A stretch of 61,123 nt of DNA from Hominisplanchenecus faecis. Its GTDB lineage: Bacteria > Bacillota > Clostridia > Lachnospirales > Lachnospiraceae. Below are positions 44,114 to 52,914 of the stretch, one piece after another. The notes beneath the pieces were generated by a model that was not told the DNA's origin, did no database searches, and worked only from the letters and a program-made list of their open reading frames with translations. The stretch spans positions 1-61,123 of the forward strand of contig NZ_JAJEQE010000016.1 of the NCBI RefSeq assembly GCF_020687205.1. Direction: 5' to 3'. Every line of letters begins with the position of its first letter. Within the stretch, counting starts at the first letter, position 1. The translations under genes and the position numbers were made by a program.

Positions 44114-47100
44114 ACACATACTATGGAGTATTTTCCAATGAAAAAACAGATCTTGAAACAGATCAGGTAACCTTCAATATGACTTCACCGTCCGTTCTGG
44201 ATCTGTCGGCAGACGGAAAAAATTATGTTTCTACCTGCAACCGCAATACAGACGGAACCTTTAAAGAGGACGGCATCATTGATATTCAGGCAACTTTAAA
44301 AAATATTTCTGAGAAAAACGATTATAAAAAAGTAGTCATCGCAGCTTATGCATCAGAAGGTCTCACACCGCTTGACGAAGATCAGAAAGAGCCAATCTAC
44401 GAGACCAGCTATGCAGTGCCGTATCAGAGCACTTATGTGGATTTCACGAGGGGAACGGAGATCAAGATCCCGTTTTATTTCCGGGCGAAAGTGGACAGTG
44501 CATCCAGCTATCGAAAGATTACGTTCCGTGTGTTTAACCTTCCGGATTCTACGGATGCGAGACTGTTATATGAAAATCTTTTGTATGAAGGTTCTACTTA
44601 CATTCTTTGCCCGGGCGGAAACGGCGAACTGCCGAAGATCACGTTTCACAGTGCGACACCGGAGATCCTCTATAATGATCTGACGAGACATCTCTATGTG
44701 AGCGGCAGCAATTTCACCATGCTGGAGGATAAGAGCCGCTACACACTGTATGCACAGGGAGCAAGCGACAGCAAAAAGTACGAAATTCCATCAGAAAACA
44801 TTTTGATCGATCCGCAGGAAAACAAACTGGATATTCTTTTTACGGAGAAGATGAAACCGGACACATATCAGCTAAGTTTTGATTGGACAGAACCGCCGAC
44901 CGGCGTTGACAAGATCACAACCGGCGATGCTCTGAAGGTGGTCATGTCGGATGACATCCGCTATCGAAATGATTATTACGGGATTCTCGCAGTTGTGCAG
45001 GAAAAAGGCAAAACAGGGGATCAGGCAAAATATCAGCTGAAAACCTATGCAAGCGAAGAAGCTTACGCAGCAGATAAAAACAATTACGAAGAAACGTTGC
45101 TGTTCTTCCAGGGAAGCTTTATCAAAGATGATACCTTTGATAAAGGTGCGGACGGAACAAATGTGAAATACGTTGCAAAATCGATCAGCGGCGAAAAAGA
45201 CAAAGTTGTGATCAACGGCTGTATCGATGCCCTGAACGGTACCGTAGAAGTCAGCCAGAAGGACGGCGTGATCAACACAGATTTTAATGATATTACATTA
45301 AATGCTTCTGTAGAGAACACTAGGATCTACAAGGGTAATGCTGCGTTTACAAGCATCGAAAACGGAACAGAATACGGACTTGTGCCTTATAACATGAACG
45401 GAGAAGAGATCGAAGGTTTTCAGGATGAGGAGATCACCCTGATTTATCCGGCGGCATTAAATGGTCTGATGACGATCGCCGGGATGGCATTTAATCTTTC
45501 TTTTGCAAGGCTTGGCATGATGTATGACGGCGATGCAGATCGGGTGGAAGAACTGAAGGTGGAGGATGCAGAAGGGTTTGTGATGTCATTCTCCGCACAG
45601 CTCGACTTAAGCTTTCTGATTCCGACATCCAAAAGAGGAAACACCGGGGAAAAGGTTGATAAAGTAAATCAGAATGTATTTGCAAATGACGGAGCAAAAG
45701 CAGATACGCTCCGCAATGCGTATAAAAAAACTTACAAACCGACCGGCAGCTCTTCCGGTTCTCTTACAAAAAACAATAAGAAAACAAAAGTCGCAAACAA
45801 CCAGAATAACAAAAAAGAAGGGGACGATGATGGCGATACCGATGCAAAAGTAGAGGTAAAAAATGTACTCTACGGCATGAATCAGGGATTTATCGGAGTG
45901 AATTTCTCAGCCGAAGTAAAAATTCCGGGCTACACCGATTCCATGCCGAACATCGAAGGAACGCTGGAGGTCAACACAGTGAATGACTGGTCGATGGGTG
46001 TGGAAGGAAGTGCATCGTTCCTGAAATCCATCACGCTGGAGATCAAACTGGGGATAAAGAGTAAAAATAAGATCCCGGTTGTGGATAACCTGTATTTCTA
46101 TGTGGAAGGTATCAAACCTGGCATCAACCTGGATTCCTTCGGTGTATGCTGGATCATCGGCGGTGGCGGCGGATTTGAAAATCTGTATGATACGATCTTC
46201 TGCTGCAGCGAAGTACCTCCGATCAAACTGCTGCTGAGCGTATCGTTTAATCTCTTCCAGGTGCTGGAGGCCCGTGCCGATATGAGCCTTGGTCTGACAG
46301 GATTCGGCATCAAGGTTTCGAACCTGAAAGTGGCAAACACGGACATCAAGATCATGGAATATGCGAAACTGGAGACACAGTGGATCCCTTATTTTAAGAC
46401 GCTGGTGCAGTGCAGCATCAACTATATGGGCATCATCGATGGCAAGGGCTATATTGTGATTGATGCCAGCAGTGATGCACAGGAAGCGTTTGAAGCTTAT
46501 GCACAGGCGATCGTCAGCATTCCGGATGTGATCCCGCTGATCGGCGGTATCCAGATCGGCGGTGCGGCACTTGGACTGAACACAAAGCGTATCTGGGGCG
46601 CACTGAAAGTTCTCGGATTCTCAACCGGTATTTCTTATGCCTATGGCGGTGACCTCTCCTTTGGCTCACAGGCAAAAGTAAATCCAACCTATCCGCAGTA
46701 TCTGGAAGAAGCAAGAAGCACAGAGGGTATTTCCGGCAGATGGTACGCCGTTGGCTATGATGAAGAAAAACAGGATATGCTTTACATGAGCATCGGCCCG
46801 AATATTTATCAGAAGGATTCAAGCGAAAACAGCACCCTGGCAGATGCAGACGGAAAAATCAGCTCCAGCCTTCGCTCTGATATTACAAGAACCACGCATA
46901 ACGTAACGCTTGGCAATTTCCAGGACGGCGTGGCACAGGTTCTGAGCATTGCATTTTCAGCAGAATCACTGGAAGAGGCAAAAGCAGGAAAAGAAGGACT
47001 CAAAGTTACCGATGAGAATGGAACGCCATATCCGCTCCAGTATTATGACAATGACAAAACCGATGAACAGAATGAGACTGCAAATGCCAACTTTACTTAT

Positions 47101-49668
47101 GACGAAGAGAAGAAAGAAGCAACCCTTGTTGTCTCCTTTACCGATCCGCCACTGGCAAATAAAACTTATACGATAAAAACAGCAAGTTCTTCTGAACTGA
47201 TCCTCTATGGCGTAGATCCGCTTCCGGAGGTCACCGCAGTTCAGATGGATAAACAGAACTACAGCAACACAGATAATAAGATAAATCTGACATGGACAGG
47301 AAACGACAAAATGTCTGATCTGGAGAAACTTGATATTTACATTCTGGAAAATCCGGATTCGGAAGAAAACGGCGGTACACCGATCGCTTCTCTGACAGGA
47401 GCGGATATCGCAAAAGGAAAGGCTGCGATCACAATCCCGGATACGATGGAAAGCGGAAAATATTATGTAAGACTTGTGTACAGTCAGGAAGAAGTCACAA
47501 CCGGAATCGTTGATACTGCAAATGCATTTGCCTATACGAACAGCAGCCAGCCGGAGACGATCACAGCGATCCATGCGGAAAATGCAGGCGATCTGCAGAT
47601 TCGTGCTTCCCTTGATACGGTAACGGATGACAAATGTCAGGGTGCACTGTTTAAGGTTTATGAAGTCGGTGCAAATGGCGAAAAAGAAGAACTTTCAGAT
47701 TACAATGTTTCTGCCGTAAAAGACGAAGAGAATCAGATCTATGCGGTGCTTGGCGGCAGCAGCGAATCCAGAAGTGTCGATGAAAACGGAAAAGAAACCG
47801 TTGAGACCATCGGACTGACTGCCGGAACGAAATATGTGATCAGTGCGACACCATTTAACAAACTTTTAGACGGTGACGGCAATCTGACCGGTATCGTTTA
47901 CGGAAAAGAAACGTTTGGCGAAGTCCTTACCTTAAATGAACCGCAGAAAGCAAAGATCACACTTGCAGCGGATCAGAAGGTTTATCAGGTTGGAAGAAGC
48001 GAAAATGAAAAAGATGAGGATGGAAATGTCACAGAAAAGATTGTGATGTACGACACGTATGCAGCATCTTCTGTCAACTTCACGGCAAAAGCCGATATGG
48101 CAGTGTCCGGAACCTGGGTGCTGGACGGCGAAGAAGTAAAAACAGGAACGTTTGAACATACATCAGAAATTGCCATTCCATTAAAAGACCTGGCAGACGG
48201 AGATCATACCCTTCAGATTTACGGCAAGAATGAAAAAGGTGACGGTTTCGATCAGAGTTTTGTATTTAACATCGATACGACACCGCCGACCCTGATGCTG
48301 ACCTCCCCGACCAATGGATCTGGATTTGCAGAAGACGGCACGCTGACGATCAGCGGAATCACGGAGCCGGATGCAAAACTGACCATTACGGTGGACGGCA
48401 AACCGCTTGCAAGAGAAAAAACGCTTGGGGATCTTGGGACAGCACTTGGCGAAGGAAATGAATTTGCTTATGAAGTGAACATTGGCAGTGGTTATTATAA
48501 AAAAGAAGTAGAGATTACAGTAAGCGACGCAGTCGGAAATAAAGAGACTGCAAGAAACAGCGTATACAATGATGGCATGGGTAATATTAAAAATCTGGAT
48601 ATTGCATTAAGTGCAGATACAACCGAAACCACACAGAAACAGTGGATTTCCTACACCAATAAAAATCTGTTCCTGAAAGATGCAGACGGCGTAGAAGTGG
48701 CACTGCAGCTGTGTGCCGTGACCGAAAATGATCAGAAGATCATCCTCAATGATCTGGATACGGTGGATCTGGAAGTGCATGCAGTTTCCGGAACAGCCGC
48801 GATCGAAGGCAACAAACTGACTGTTTCCAAAGACGGCCATGGATTTGTGCAGGGCAGATGGAACCTGGCAGACGGTGCGGCAATGACGGCCTCCTTCACT
48901 TACGGAGCAGAAGTCTTAGGGCAGATCGAAGAGGAAAAAGGTCTTCAGGTGATCTACCATGCAAACGGCGGAAGCGGTGCGATGACAGATCCGAACAGTC
49001 CGTATAAAAAATACGATACCGTTCAGGCTGCAAACTGTGGATTTAAGTATAACGGCATGGAATTTGTCAGCTGGAATACAAAGGCAGATGGCAGCGGAAC
49101 TACGTATCTGCCGGGTGATAAATTCTATATCATAGAAACGACAGAACTGTATGCAATCTGGAAAAAAGTATCCAATCCGACGACCGAAAAACCGTCAACG
49201 GAAAAACCGTCTCCGACTCCATCGGATAAGCCGAAGGATGTAGTTATTGGAAAAATTTATCCGGTTGGCAAGGCAAGATATAAAGTGACATCCAAAAAGG
49301 CTGTCATGCTGGTATCCTACAAAAAGCCGGGAGCGAAGAAGATGAATATTCCGTCAACGGTCCGCATCAACGGCAGACAGTTCAAGGTGACGGCAATCGG
49401 TGCAAATGTATGCAAAGGCAACAAGAAGCTGACAACGGTAACGATCGGCAAGAATGTAAAGAGCATTGCGGCAAAAGCATTCTACAAGAATAAAAATCTG
49501 AAGAAGATCAATATCAAGTCAGTGACGATCGCAAAGATCGGTAAAAATGCATTTAAGGGTATTCATAAAAAAGCCGTCTTTGTGGTACCGAAAAAAGCAA
49601 AGAAAAAGTTAAGGAAAAAACTGACAGCCAAAGTCGGATTCCAGAAAAAAACCATGAAAATAAAGTAA
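44059..49668 (+). CDS. Main part of the second giant secreted protein (-1 frame)
   Basis: The -1 frame is open from 43945; the ATG at 44059 is only the first Met and lacks a good ribosome site, so the protein is likely made by joining to the 43199 frame. It contains many beta domains, a Lys/Asn-rich spacer ('KKTKVANNQNNKKEGDDDGD'), a bacterial Ig-like domain ('PPTLMLTSPTNGSGF'), an InlB-type repeat ('VIYHANGGSGAMTDP ... YAIWKK'), a Pro/Thr linker (NPTTEKPSTEKPSPTPSDKP), and a BspA-like leucine-rich repeat end ('LTTVTIGKNVKSIAAKAF'). No sorting signal. Likely an adhesin or carbohydrate-binding surface protein. Confidence 0.87.
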   Translation: MAMYYDLGTIQSGKEGIVNTYYGVFSNEKTDLETDQVTFNMTSPSVLDLSADGKNYVSTCNRNTDGTFKEDGIIDIQATLKNISEKNDYKKVVIAAYASEGLTPLDEDQKEPIYETSYAVPYQSTYVDFTRGTEIKIPFYFRAKVDSASSYRKITFRVFNLPDSTDARLLYENLLYEGSTYILCPGGNGELPKITFHSATPEILYNDLTRHLYVSGSNFTMLEDKSRYTLYAQGASDSKKYEIPSENILIDPQENKLDILFTEKMKPDTYQLSFDWTEPPTGVDKITTGDALKVVMSDDIRYRNDYYGILAVVQEKGKTGDQAKYQLKTYASEEAYAADKNNYEETLLFFQGSFIKDDTFDKGADGTNVKYVAKSISGEKDKVVINGCIDALNGTVEVSQKDGVINTDFNDITLNASVENTRIYKGNAAFTSIENGTEYGLVPYNMNGEEIEGFQDEEITLIYPAALNGLMTIAGMAFNLSFARLGMMYDGDADRVEELKVEDAEGFVMSFSAQLDLSFLIPTSKRGNTGEKVDKVNQNVFANDGAKADTLRNAYKKTYKPTGSSSGSLTKNNKKTKVANNQNNKKEGDDDGDTDAKVEVKNVLYGMNQGFIGVNFSAEVKIPGYTDSMPNIEGTLEVNTVNDWSMGVEGSASFLKSITLEIKLGIKSKNKIPVVDNLYFYVEGIKPGINLDSFGVCWIIGGGGGFENLYDTIFCCSEVPPIKLLLSVSFNLFQVLEARADMSLGLTGFGIKVSNLKVANTDIKIMEYAKLETQWIPYFKTLVQCSINYMGIIDGKGYIVIDASSDAQEAFEAYAQAIVSIPDVIPLIGGIQIGGAALGLNTKRIWGALKVLGFSTGISYAYGGDLSFGSQAKVNPTYPQYLEEARSTEGISGRWYAVGYDEEKQDMLYMSIGPNIYQKDSSENSTLADADGKISSSLRSDITRTTHNVTLGNFQDGVAQVLSIAFSAESLEEAKAGKEGLKVTDENGTPYPLQYYDNDKTDEQNETANANFTYDEEKKEATLVVSFTDPPLANKTYTIKTASSSELILYGVDPLPEVTAVQMDKQNYSNTDNKINLTWTGNDKMSDLEKLDIYILENPDSEENGGTPIASLTGADIAKGKAAITIPDTMESGKYYVRLVYSQEEVTTGIVDTANAFAYTNSSQPETITAIHAENAGDLQIRASLDTVTDDKCQGALFKVYEVGANGEKEELSDYNVSAVKDEENQIYAVLGGSSESRSVDENGKETVETIGLTAGTKYVISATPFNKLLDGDGNLTGIVYGKETFGEVLTLNEPQKAKITLAADQKVYQVGRSENEKDEDGNVTEKIVMYDTYAASSVNFTAKADMAVSGTWVLDGEEVKTGTFEHTSEIAIPLKDLADGDHTLQIYGKNEKGDGFDQSFVFNIDTTPPTLMLTSPTNGSGFAEDGTLTISGITEPDAKLTITVDGKPLAREKTLGDLGTALGEGNEFAYEVNIGSGYYKKEVEITVSDAVGNKETARNSVYNDGMGNIKNLDIALSADTTETTQKQWISYTNKNLFLKDADGVEVALQLCAVTENDQKIILNDLDTVDLEVHAVSGTAAIEGNKLTVSKDGHGFVQGRWNLADGAAMTASFTYGAEVLGQIEEEKGLQVIYHANGGSGAMTDPNSPYKKYDTVQAANCGFKYNGMEFVSWNTKADGSGTTYLPGDKFYIIETTELYAIWKKVSNPTTEKPSTEKPSPTPSDKPKDVVIGKIYPVGKARYKVTSKKAVMLVSYKKPGAKKMNIPSTVRINGRQFKVTAIGANVCKGNKKLTTVTIGKNVKSIAAKAFYKNKNLKKINIKSVTIAKIGKNAFKGIHKKAVFVVPKKAKKKLRKKLTAKVGFQKKTMKIK

Positions 49669-49739
49669 TCATTCGGTGAAGGTTAAAATGCCTGCAACTG
49701 AATGACTGCGAAGACAAAGAGACTTGGGGGGAGATTTAT

Positions 49740-50324
49740 ATGGCAGAAATACAAAAAAAATGTGCGGAGAAACAATTAAAAATACGTACCGGAAATTGGT
49801 TCCTGCCAGGGCTGATGATCGTGCTGCTGCTTTTGGGGGCAGCAGCCGTCACCTGCCTTCATTTTGGAATACAGGATCAGAAACGGGCAGCCAGACTGCT
49901 GGATGAAGCAAAACAGGAAAGAGAAATTTTGCTGGAAAACGTCAAAAATCCGGACCGGGATACCTTTTTGAGTGTGGAAGGTAAAGTGGTGGTTGGATTT
50001 TTGCAGATTCCGTCACAAAATACAGAGTATGCCATATTAAATACCTTTGATGCAAATACTGCATCATTCTCACTTTGCAGAGATGGGACATCCATGCCGT
50101 GGGATACGGAGGGCATGACCGTATATGGAATTGCTGCATTTACAAAAAACCTGTCAGAACTTCAGGTGGGAGATCAGCTGATCTTTGAAGATCTGGCAGG
50201 CACACAGTACCATTATCAGTATATAGAAAAATCCGAAGAAGTGATCGATCACGGAATCCAGATCATTTCTTCGGACAAAAACAAAAACGAAAAAACAACA
50301 TTTCAGTTTAAATTTTTTTCCTGA
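49740..50324 (+). CDS. Sortase-like protein lacking catalytic residues
   Basis: A 194-residue protein with one N-terminal membrane helix (about residues 21-44), then a sortase-like stretch: 'VVVGFLQIPSQNTEYAIL' resembles 'VGYLSIPKIGVELPI', 'MTVYGIAAFTKNLSELQVGDQLIFED' resembles 'VLAGHRG...FTNLDKLKKGD'. The catalytic His is replaced (GIAAF) and the chain ends before the usual TLxTC cysteine, so it should not be a transpeptidase. GGGGAG precedes the ATG. It directly follows the giant protein genes, which lack LPXTG signals. A structural or pseudo-enzyme role is possible. Confidence 0.65.
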   Translation: MAEIQKKCAEKQLKIRTGNWFLPGLMIVLLLLGAAAVTCLHFGIQDQKRAARLLDEAKQEREILLENVKNPDRDTFLSVEGKVVVGFLQIPSQNTEYAILNTFDANTASFSLCRDGTSMPWDTEGMTVYGIAAFTKNLSELQVGDQLIFEDLAGTQYHYQYIEKSEEVIDHGIQIISSDKNKNEKTTFQFKFFS

Positions 50325-50333
50325 AATTCTTTT

Positions 50334-50879
50334 TTAGCGGATTCTTTTTTTAATCTCCGGTCCGAGGAGCATGGCAATAACCATTTTGATCAGGTCGGCC
50401 GGGATAAAAGGAATCACACATACCGTCAGTGCGGCACCAACGGTGTAGCTGGCACTGATACAGAACCAGGCAGTTCCGAAAGCGTAGCATACAGCCGTTC
50501 CGACGATCATGCCGAGCAGCTGGAGCCAGCGATTATGGCATTTGTCGATCACCAGTCCGGCGATCACTGCCATGGCGATAAAACCGATGATGTAGCCACC
50601 GGTAGGACCGGCAAGCTTGCCGATTCCGCCTGTGAACCCGGAGAATACCGGAACGCCGACCAGACCGATCAACAGATAGACCAGATAACTGATCGTGCCG
50701 CGTTTCCATCCGAGCAGATATAAAGAAAGATAAATAGCAAGGTTTGTGAAAGAAATCGGAACCGGACCGATCGGAATGGACAGCGGAGCTAAAATACAGG
50801 TCACAGCTGTCATCAGTGCGGTGACGGTCATTTCGTAAGTTTTACTGTGCTGCGAGGCAGCAGTTTTTGTAACGTTCAT
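50334..50879 (-). CDS. bioY: Biotin transporter BioY
   Basis: A 181-residue membrane protein with six hydrophobic segments and the BioY hallmarks 'ILAPLSIPIGPVPISFTNL' (about residues 28-46), 'GLVGVPVFSGFTGGIGKLAGPTGGYIIGF' and the C-terminal 'FIPADLIKMVIAMLLG'. BioY is the substrate-binding S component of an ECF biotin uptake system. Start at 50879 behind AAGGAG. It lies downstream of bioB on the same strand, probably in one operon. Confidence 0.95.
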   Translation of the reverse strand: MNVTKTAASQHSKTYEMTVTALMTAVTCILAPLSIPIGPVPISFTNLAIYLSLYLLGWKRGTISYLVYLLIGLVGVPVFSGFTGGIGKLAGPTGGYIIGFIAMAVIAGLVIDKCHNRWLQLLGMIVGTAVCYAFGTAWFCISASYTVGAALTVCVIPFIPADLIKMVIAMLLGPEIKKRIR

Positions 50880-51001
50880 TTGAAAAGTTCTCCTTGTAAT
50901 ATATTTCCATGATTTCACGATTTAAGAATATCTCTGCAATTCGCCGGAGGCTGTATCAGACAGAGTCAGGTCACTTCATATCGGATGTAAAGTACGAAAA
51001 A

Positions 51002-51973
51002 TCATGCAGATTCAATTTCATAAGTAAATCCGGCATCGGTGATCGTTTTGATGGTATCTTGGATGCCCTGACCGCCGGCAGTAAGATATCCGGAAGCAAA
51101 GATAGAATCCACGACACTGAGCAGTTTCTTTTCCTCTCCTTTGAAGTAGACTTCTCTGCCGGCAGCACAGCGGATGTCGGACTTCGGTACGAGTAGTCTT
51201 GCAAGGCAGAGGACTTTCATGCAATATTCCGTTGTCAAGCCGGAAATATCTGCATCCCCAAGCGGTGTGCCCTTGATCGGCAGCAGAAAATTGATTGGCA
51301 AAGCCTCCGGCTGGATCTCACGCAGCTCCAGAAGCATATCCACGACGTCCTCTTTGCTTTCACCCATACCGATGATACCGCCGCTGCAGATCTCAAATCC
51401 CAGCCCCTGAAGCATGCGGATGTTTGCCACACGCTGCTCAAACGTATGAGTTGTGCAGATGTTGTGATAGTACGCACGGCTGCTGTTCAGATTGTGGTTG
51501 ATGCGGTCAAGACCGGCATCCTTGAGCATTTTCGCCTGCTTTTCCGTCAGAAATCCGATGGAACAGCAAAGGTGTGTTCCCTGTTCTTTCATTTTACGGA
51601 TGCGGCGGGCGAGCTCTTCAATCTCGGCATCGGTAAATTTCATGCCGCTAAGGCCGATGCAGTGTCTGGATAAATGATGTTCATTTACAAAATCATTGTC
51701 GTGATAGAGCTTTTCCTCATCTACCCACTTGTATTTCTCAATATCCGCTTTGGAACGGCAGGACTGGGCACAGTAGGCACAATCCTGGGAACAGTTGCCG
51801 CTGCGGGCATTTGTCAGAATGTGAATGCTGACGCGGTTGCCTTTGTATTTCCGGCGAAGTCCCTCCGCACGGGCGATCAGATCATCGAGTTTTTCATCCG
51901 GTGTATCCAGGATGGCGATGGCATCCTCACGGGAGAGGATCGGATCATCCTGATCATAAAAATTTGGGTTCAT
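51002..51973 (-). CDS. bioB: Biotin synthase BioB
   Basis: A 323-residue radical SAM enzyme. The 4Fe-4S cluster motif is C61-SQD-C65-AY-C68. Later regions 'CIGLSGMKFTDAEIEELA', 'HNLNSSRAYYHNICTTHTF' and 'GGIIGMGESKEDVVDML' fit BioB. It inserts sulphur into dethiobiotin. The start at 51973 follows AAGGAAGG; a longer reading to 52057 runs through the promoter and is rejected. With only bioB and bioY here, the cell may convert imported precursors rather than make biotin from scratch; other bio genes could lie elsewhere. Confidence 0.95.
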   Translation of the reverse strand: MNPNFYDQDDPILSREDAIAILDTPDEKLDDLIARAEGLRRKYKGNRVSIHILTNARSGNCSQDCAYCAQSCRSKADIEKYKWVDEEKLYHDNDFVNEHHLSRHCIGLSGMKFTDAEIEELARRIRKMKEQGTHLCCSIGFLTEKQAKMLKDAGLDRINHNLNSSRAYYHNICTTHTFEQRVANIRMLQGLGFEICSGGIIGMGESKEDVVDMLLELREIQPEALPINFLLPIKGTPLGDADISGLTTEYCMKVLCLARLLVPKSDIRCAAGREVYFKGEEKKLLSVVDSIFASGYLTAGGQGIQDTIKTITDAGFTYEIESA

Positions 51974-52004
51974 GATGTTACCTTCCTTGTAAAATTCTTG
52001 TAAC

Positions 52005-52057
52005 AATGTAACATGAGAAAAAAAGATTGTCAACCTGAAAATTAAGAAGGTTGACAA
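52005..52057 (-). promoter_or_regulatory. BirA-type operator and promoter of bioB-bioY
   Basis: Inverted repeat TTGTCAACC (52027-52035) and GGTTGACAA (52049-52057), 13-nt spacer, fits the Firmicute BirA box. On the minus strand the -35 TTGACA (52028-52033) lies within the box, followed by a 17-nt spacer and -10 TACATT (52005-52010), so BirA binding would block RNA polymerase. Confidence 0.82.
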
Positions 52058-52122
52058 TTAAAAAACAGTGTAAAAAAGAAAATCTCTGTGGAATAAAAAT
52101 GTTCTGCGGAGATTTTTTATGT

Positions 52123-52151
52123 TTGCAAAGCTTACGATGCAATGCTATCAT
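52123..52151 (+). promoter_or_regulatory. Promoter of the Nudix gene, upstream of repeat copy B
   Basis: -35 TTGCAA (52123-52128), 17-nt spacer, -10 TATCAT (52146-52151). Transcription would start about 10 nt before repeat copy B and run through it into the Nudix gene. A U-tailed hairpin AAAATCTC/GAGATTTT lies just before (52079-52116). Confidence 0.5.
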
Positions 52152-52168
52152 AAAAGAGACAGGAGAGT

Positions 52169-52290
52169 ATATCAGATGGGAGATGACTCTCGCCTCTGCA
52201 GGCGGTGAGCAACAAGCTTGTATCAGTGGCGGGAGTCAATCTCCCATCTAATATAGCCTCCGGCGGATTGCAGAGGTGCACAGAAGAATA
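52169..52290. repeat. Structured dispersed repeat, copy B
   Basis: Outer stem ATATCAGATGGGAGA (52169-52183) with TCTCCCATCTAATAT (52240-52254), 14 of 15 pairs; second stem GACTCTCGCC with GGCGGGAGTC; apical CGCCT/AGGCG; central ACAAGCTTGT palindrome. The right half (52241-52290) is almost identical to copy C at 57481-57530. It lies in the predicted 5' leader of the Nudix gene. Confidence 0.7.
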
Positions 52291-52330
52291 CCGGAAGAAT
52301 GTTTGAATAAAACAGCAGGAGATAAAAGAA

Positions 52331-52834
52331 ATGGAATTATGGGATATATACGATAAAAATAAAAAACCAACCGGACGCACGATGAAACGAAACGACTGGC
52401 ACTTAAAAGACGGAGAATATCATCTGACAGTGCTTGGCGTTGTGGCAAGAGAAGACGGCACTTTTCTGATCACAAAGCGTGTGATGACAAAAGCATGGGC
52501 ACCTGGCTGGTGGGAAGTATCCGGAGGTGCAGCACAGGCCGGAGAAGCTTCTTACGATGCCGTTCTGCGTGAAGTAAAAGAAGAGACCGGGCTTGATGTA
52601 AGCAATGCCCAGGGCGGTTATCTGTTCACTTATAAAAGAGAAAACCCGGGCGAAGGGGACAATTATTTTGTGGATGTCTATCGTTTTGTGATGGATATTT
52701 CAGATGAAGATCTGAAACTTCAGACAGAAGAGACGGATGGATATATGTTTGCGACGAAAGAGCAGATCAAAGCATTTGCGGCAGAAGGAAAATTCCTGCA
52801 TTATGACAGTATTAAGCAGGCTTTTGAATTTTGA
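52331..52834 (+). CDS. Nudix hydrolase
   Basis: A 167-residue Nudix protein. The Nudix box is complete: G66, E72 and R80-EVKEET-G87 fit GX5EX7REUXEEXGU. The N-terminus 'MELWDIYDKNKKPTGRTMKR' resembles IPP-isomerase-like Nudix proteins of Firmicutes, but the substrate cannot be told. Ribosome site AGGAG 11 nt upstream. The next gene's coding sequence starts 80 nt later. The leader contains structured repeat B. Confidence 0.9.
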   Translation: MELWDIYDKNKKPTGRTMKRNDWHLKDGEYHLTVLGVVAREDGTFLITKRVMTKAWAPGWWEVSGGAAQAGEASYDAVLREVKEETGLDVSNAQGGYLFTYKRENPGEGDNYFVDVYRFVMDISDEDLKLQTEETDGYMFATKEQIKAFAAEGKFLHYDSIKQAFEF

Positions 52835-52914
52835 CAGCCGACCTTGCAGAATACAGACAGGGTGATTTGGATCCTTATAATGAATGCAGAATGATGGATG
52901 CAGAAAGGAGAAAA

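Noticed and set aside
46966-47574. Minus-strand open frame of 202 codons
   Set aside because: Shadow of the second giant protein; Cys/Ile/Phe-rich composition and no start signal.
51974-52057. Longer BioB N-terminus from 52057
   Set aside because: It would translate through the -10 box and BirA operator; the ATG at 51973 has a strong ribosome site and matches family length.
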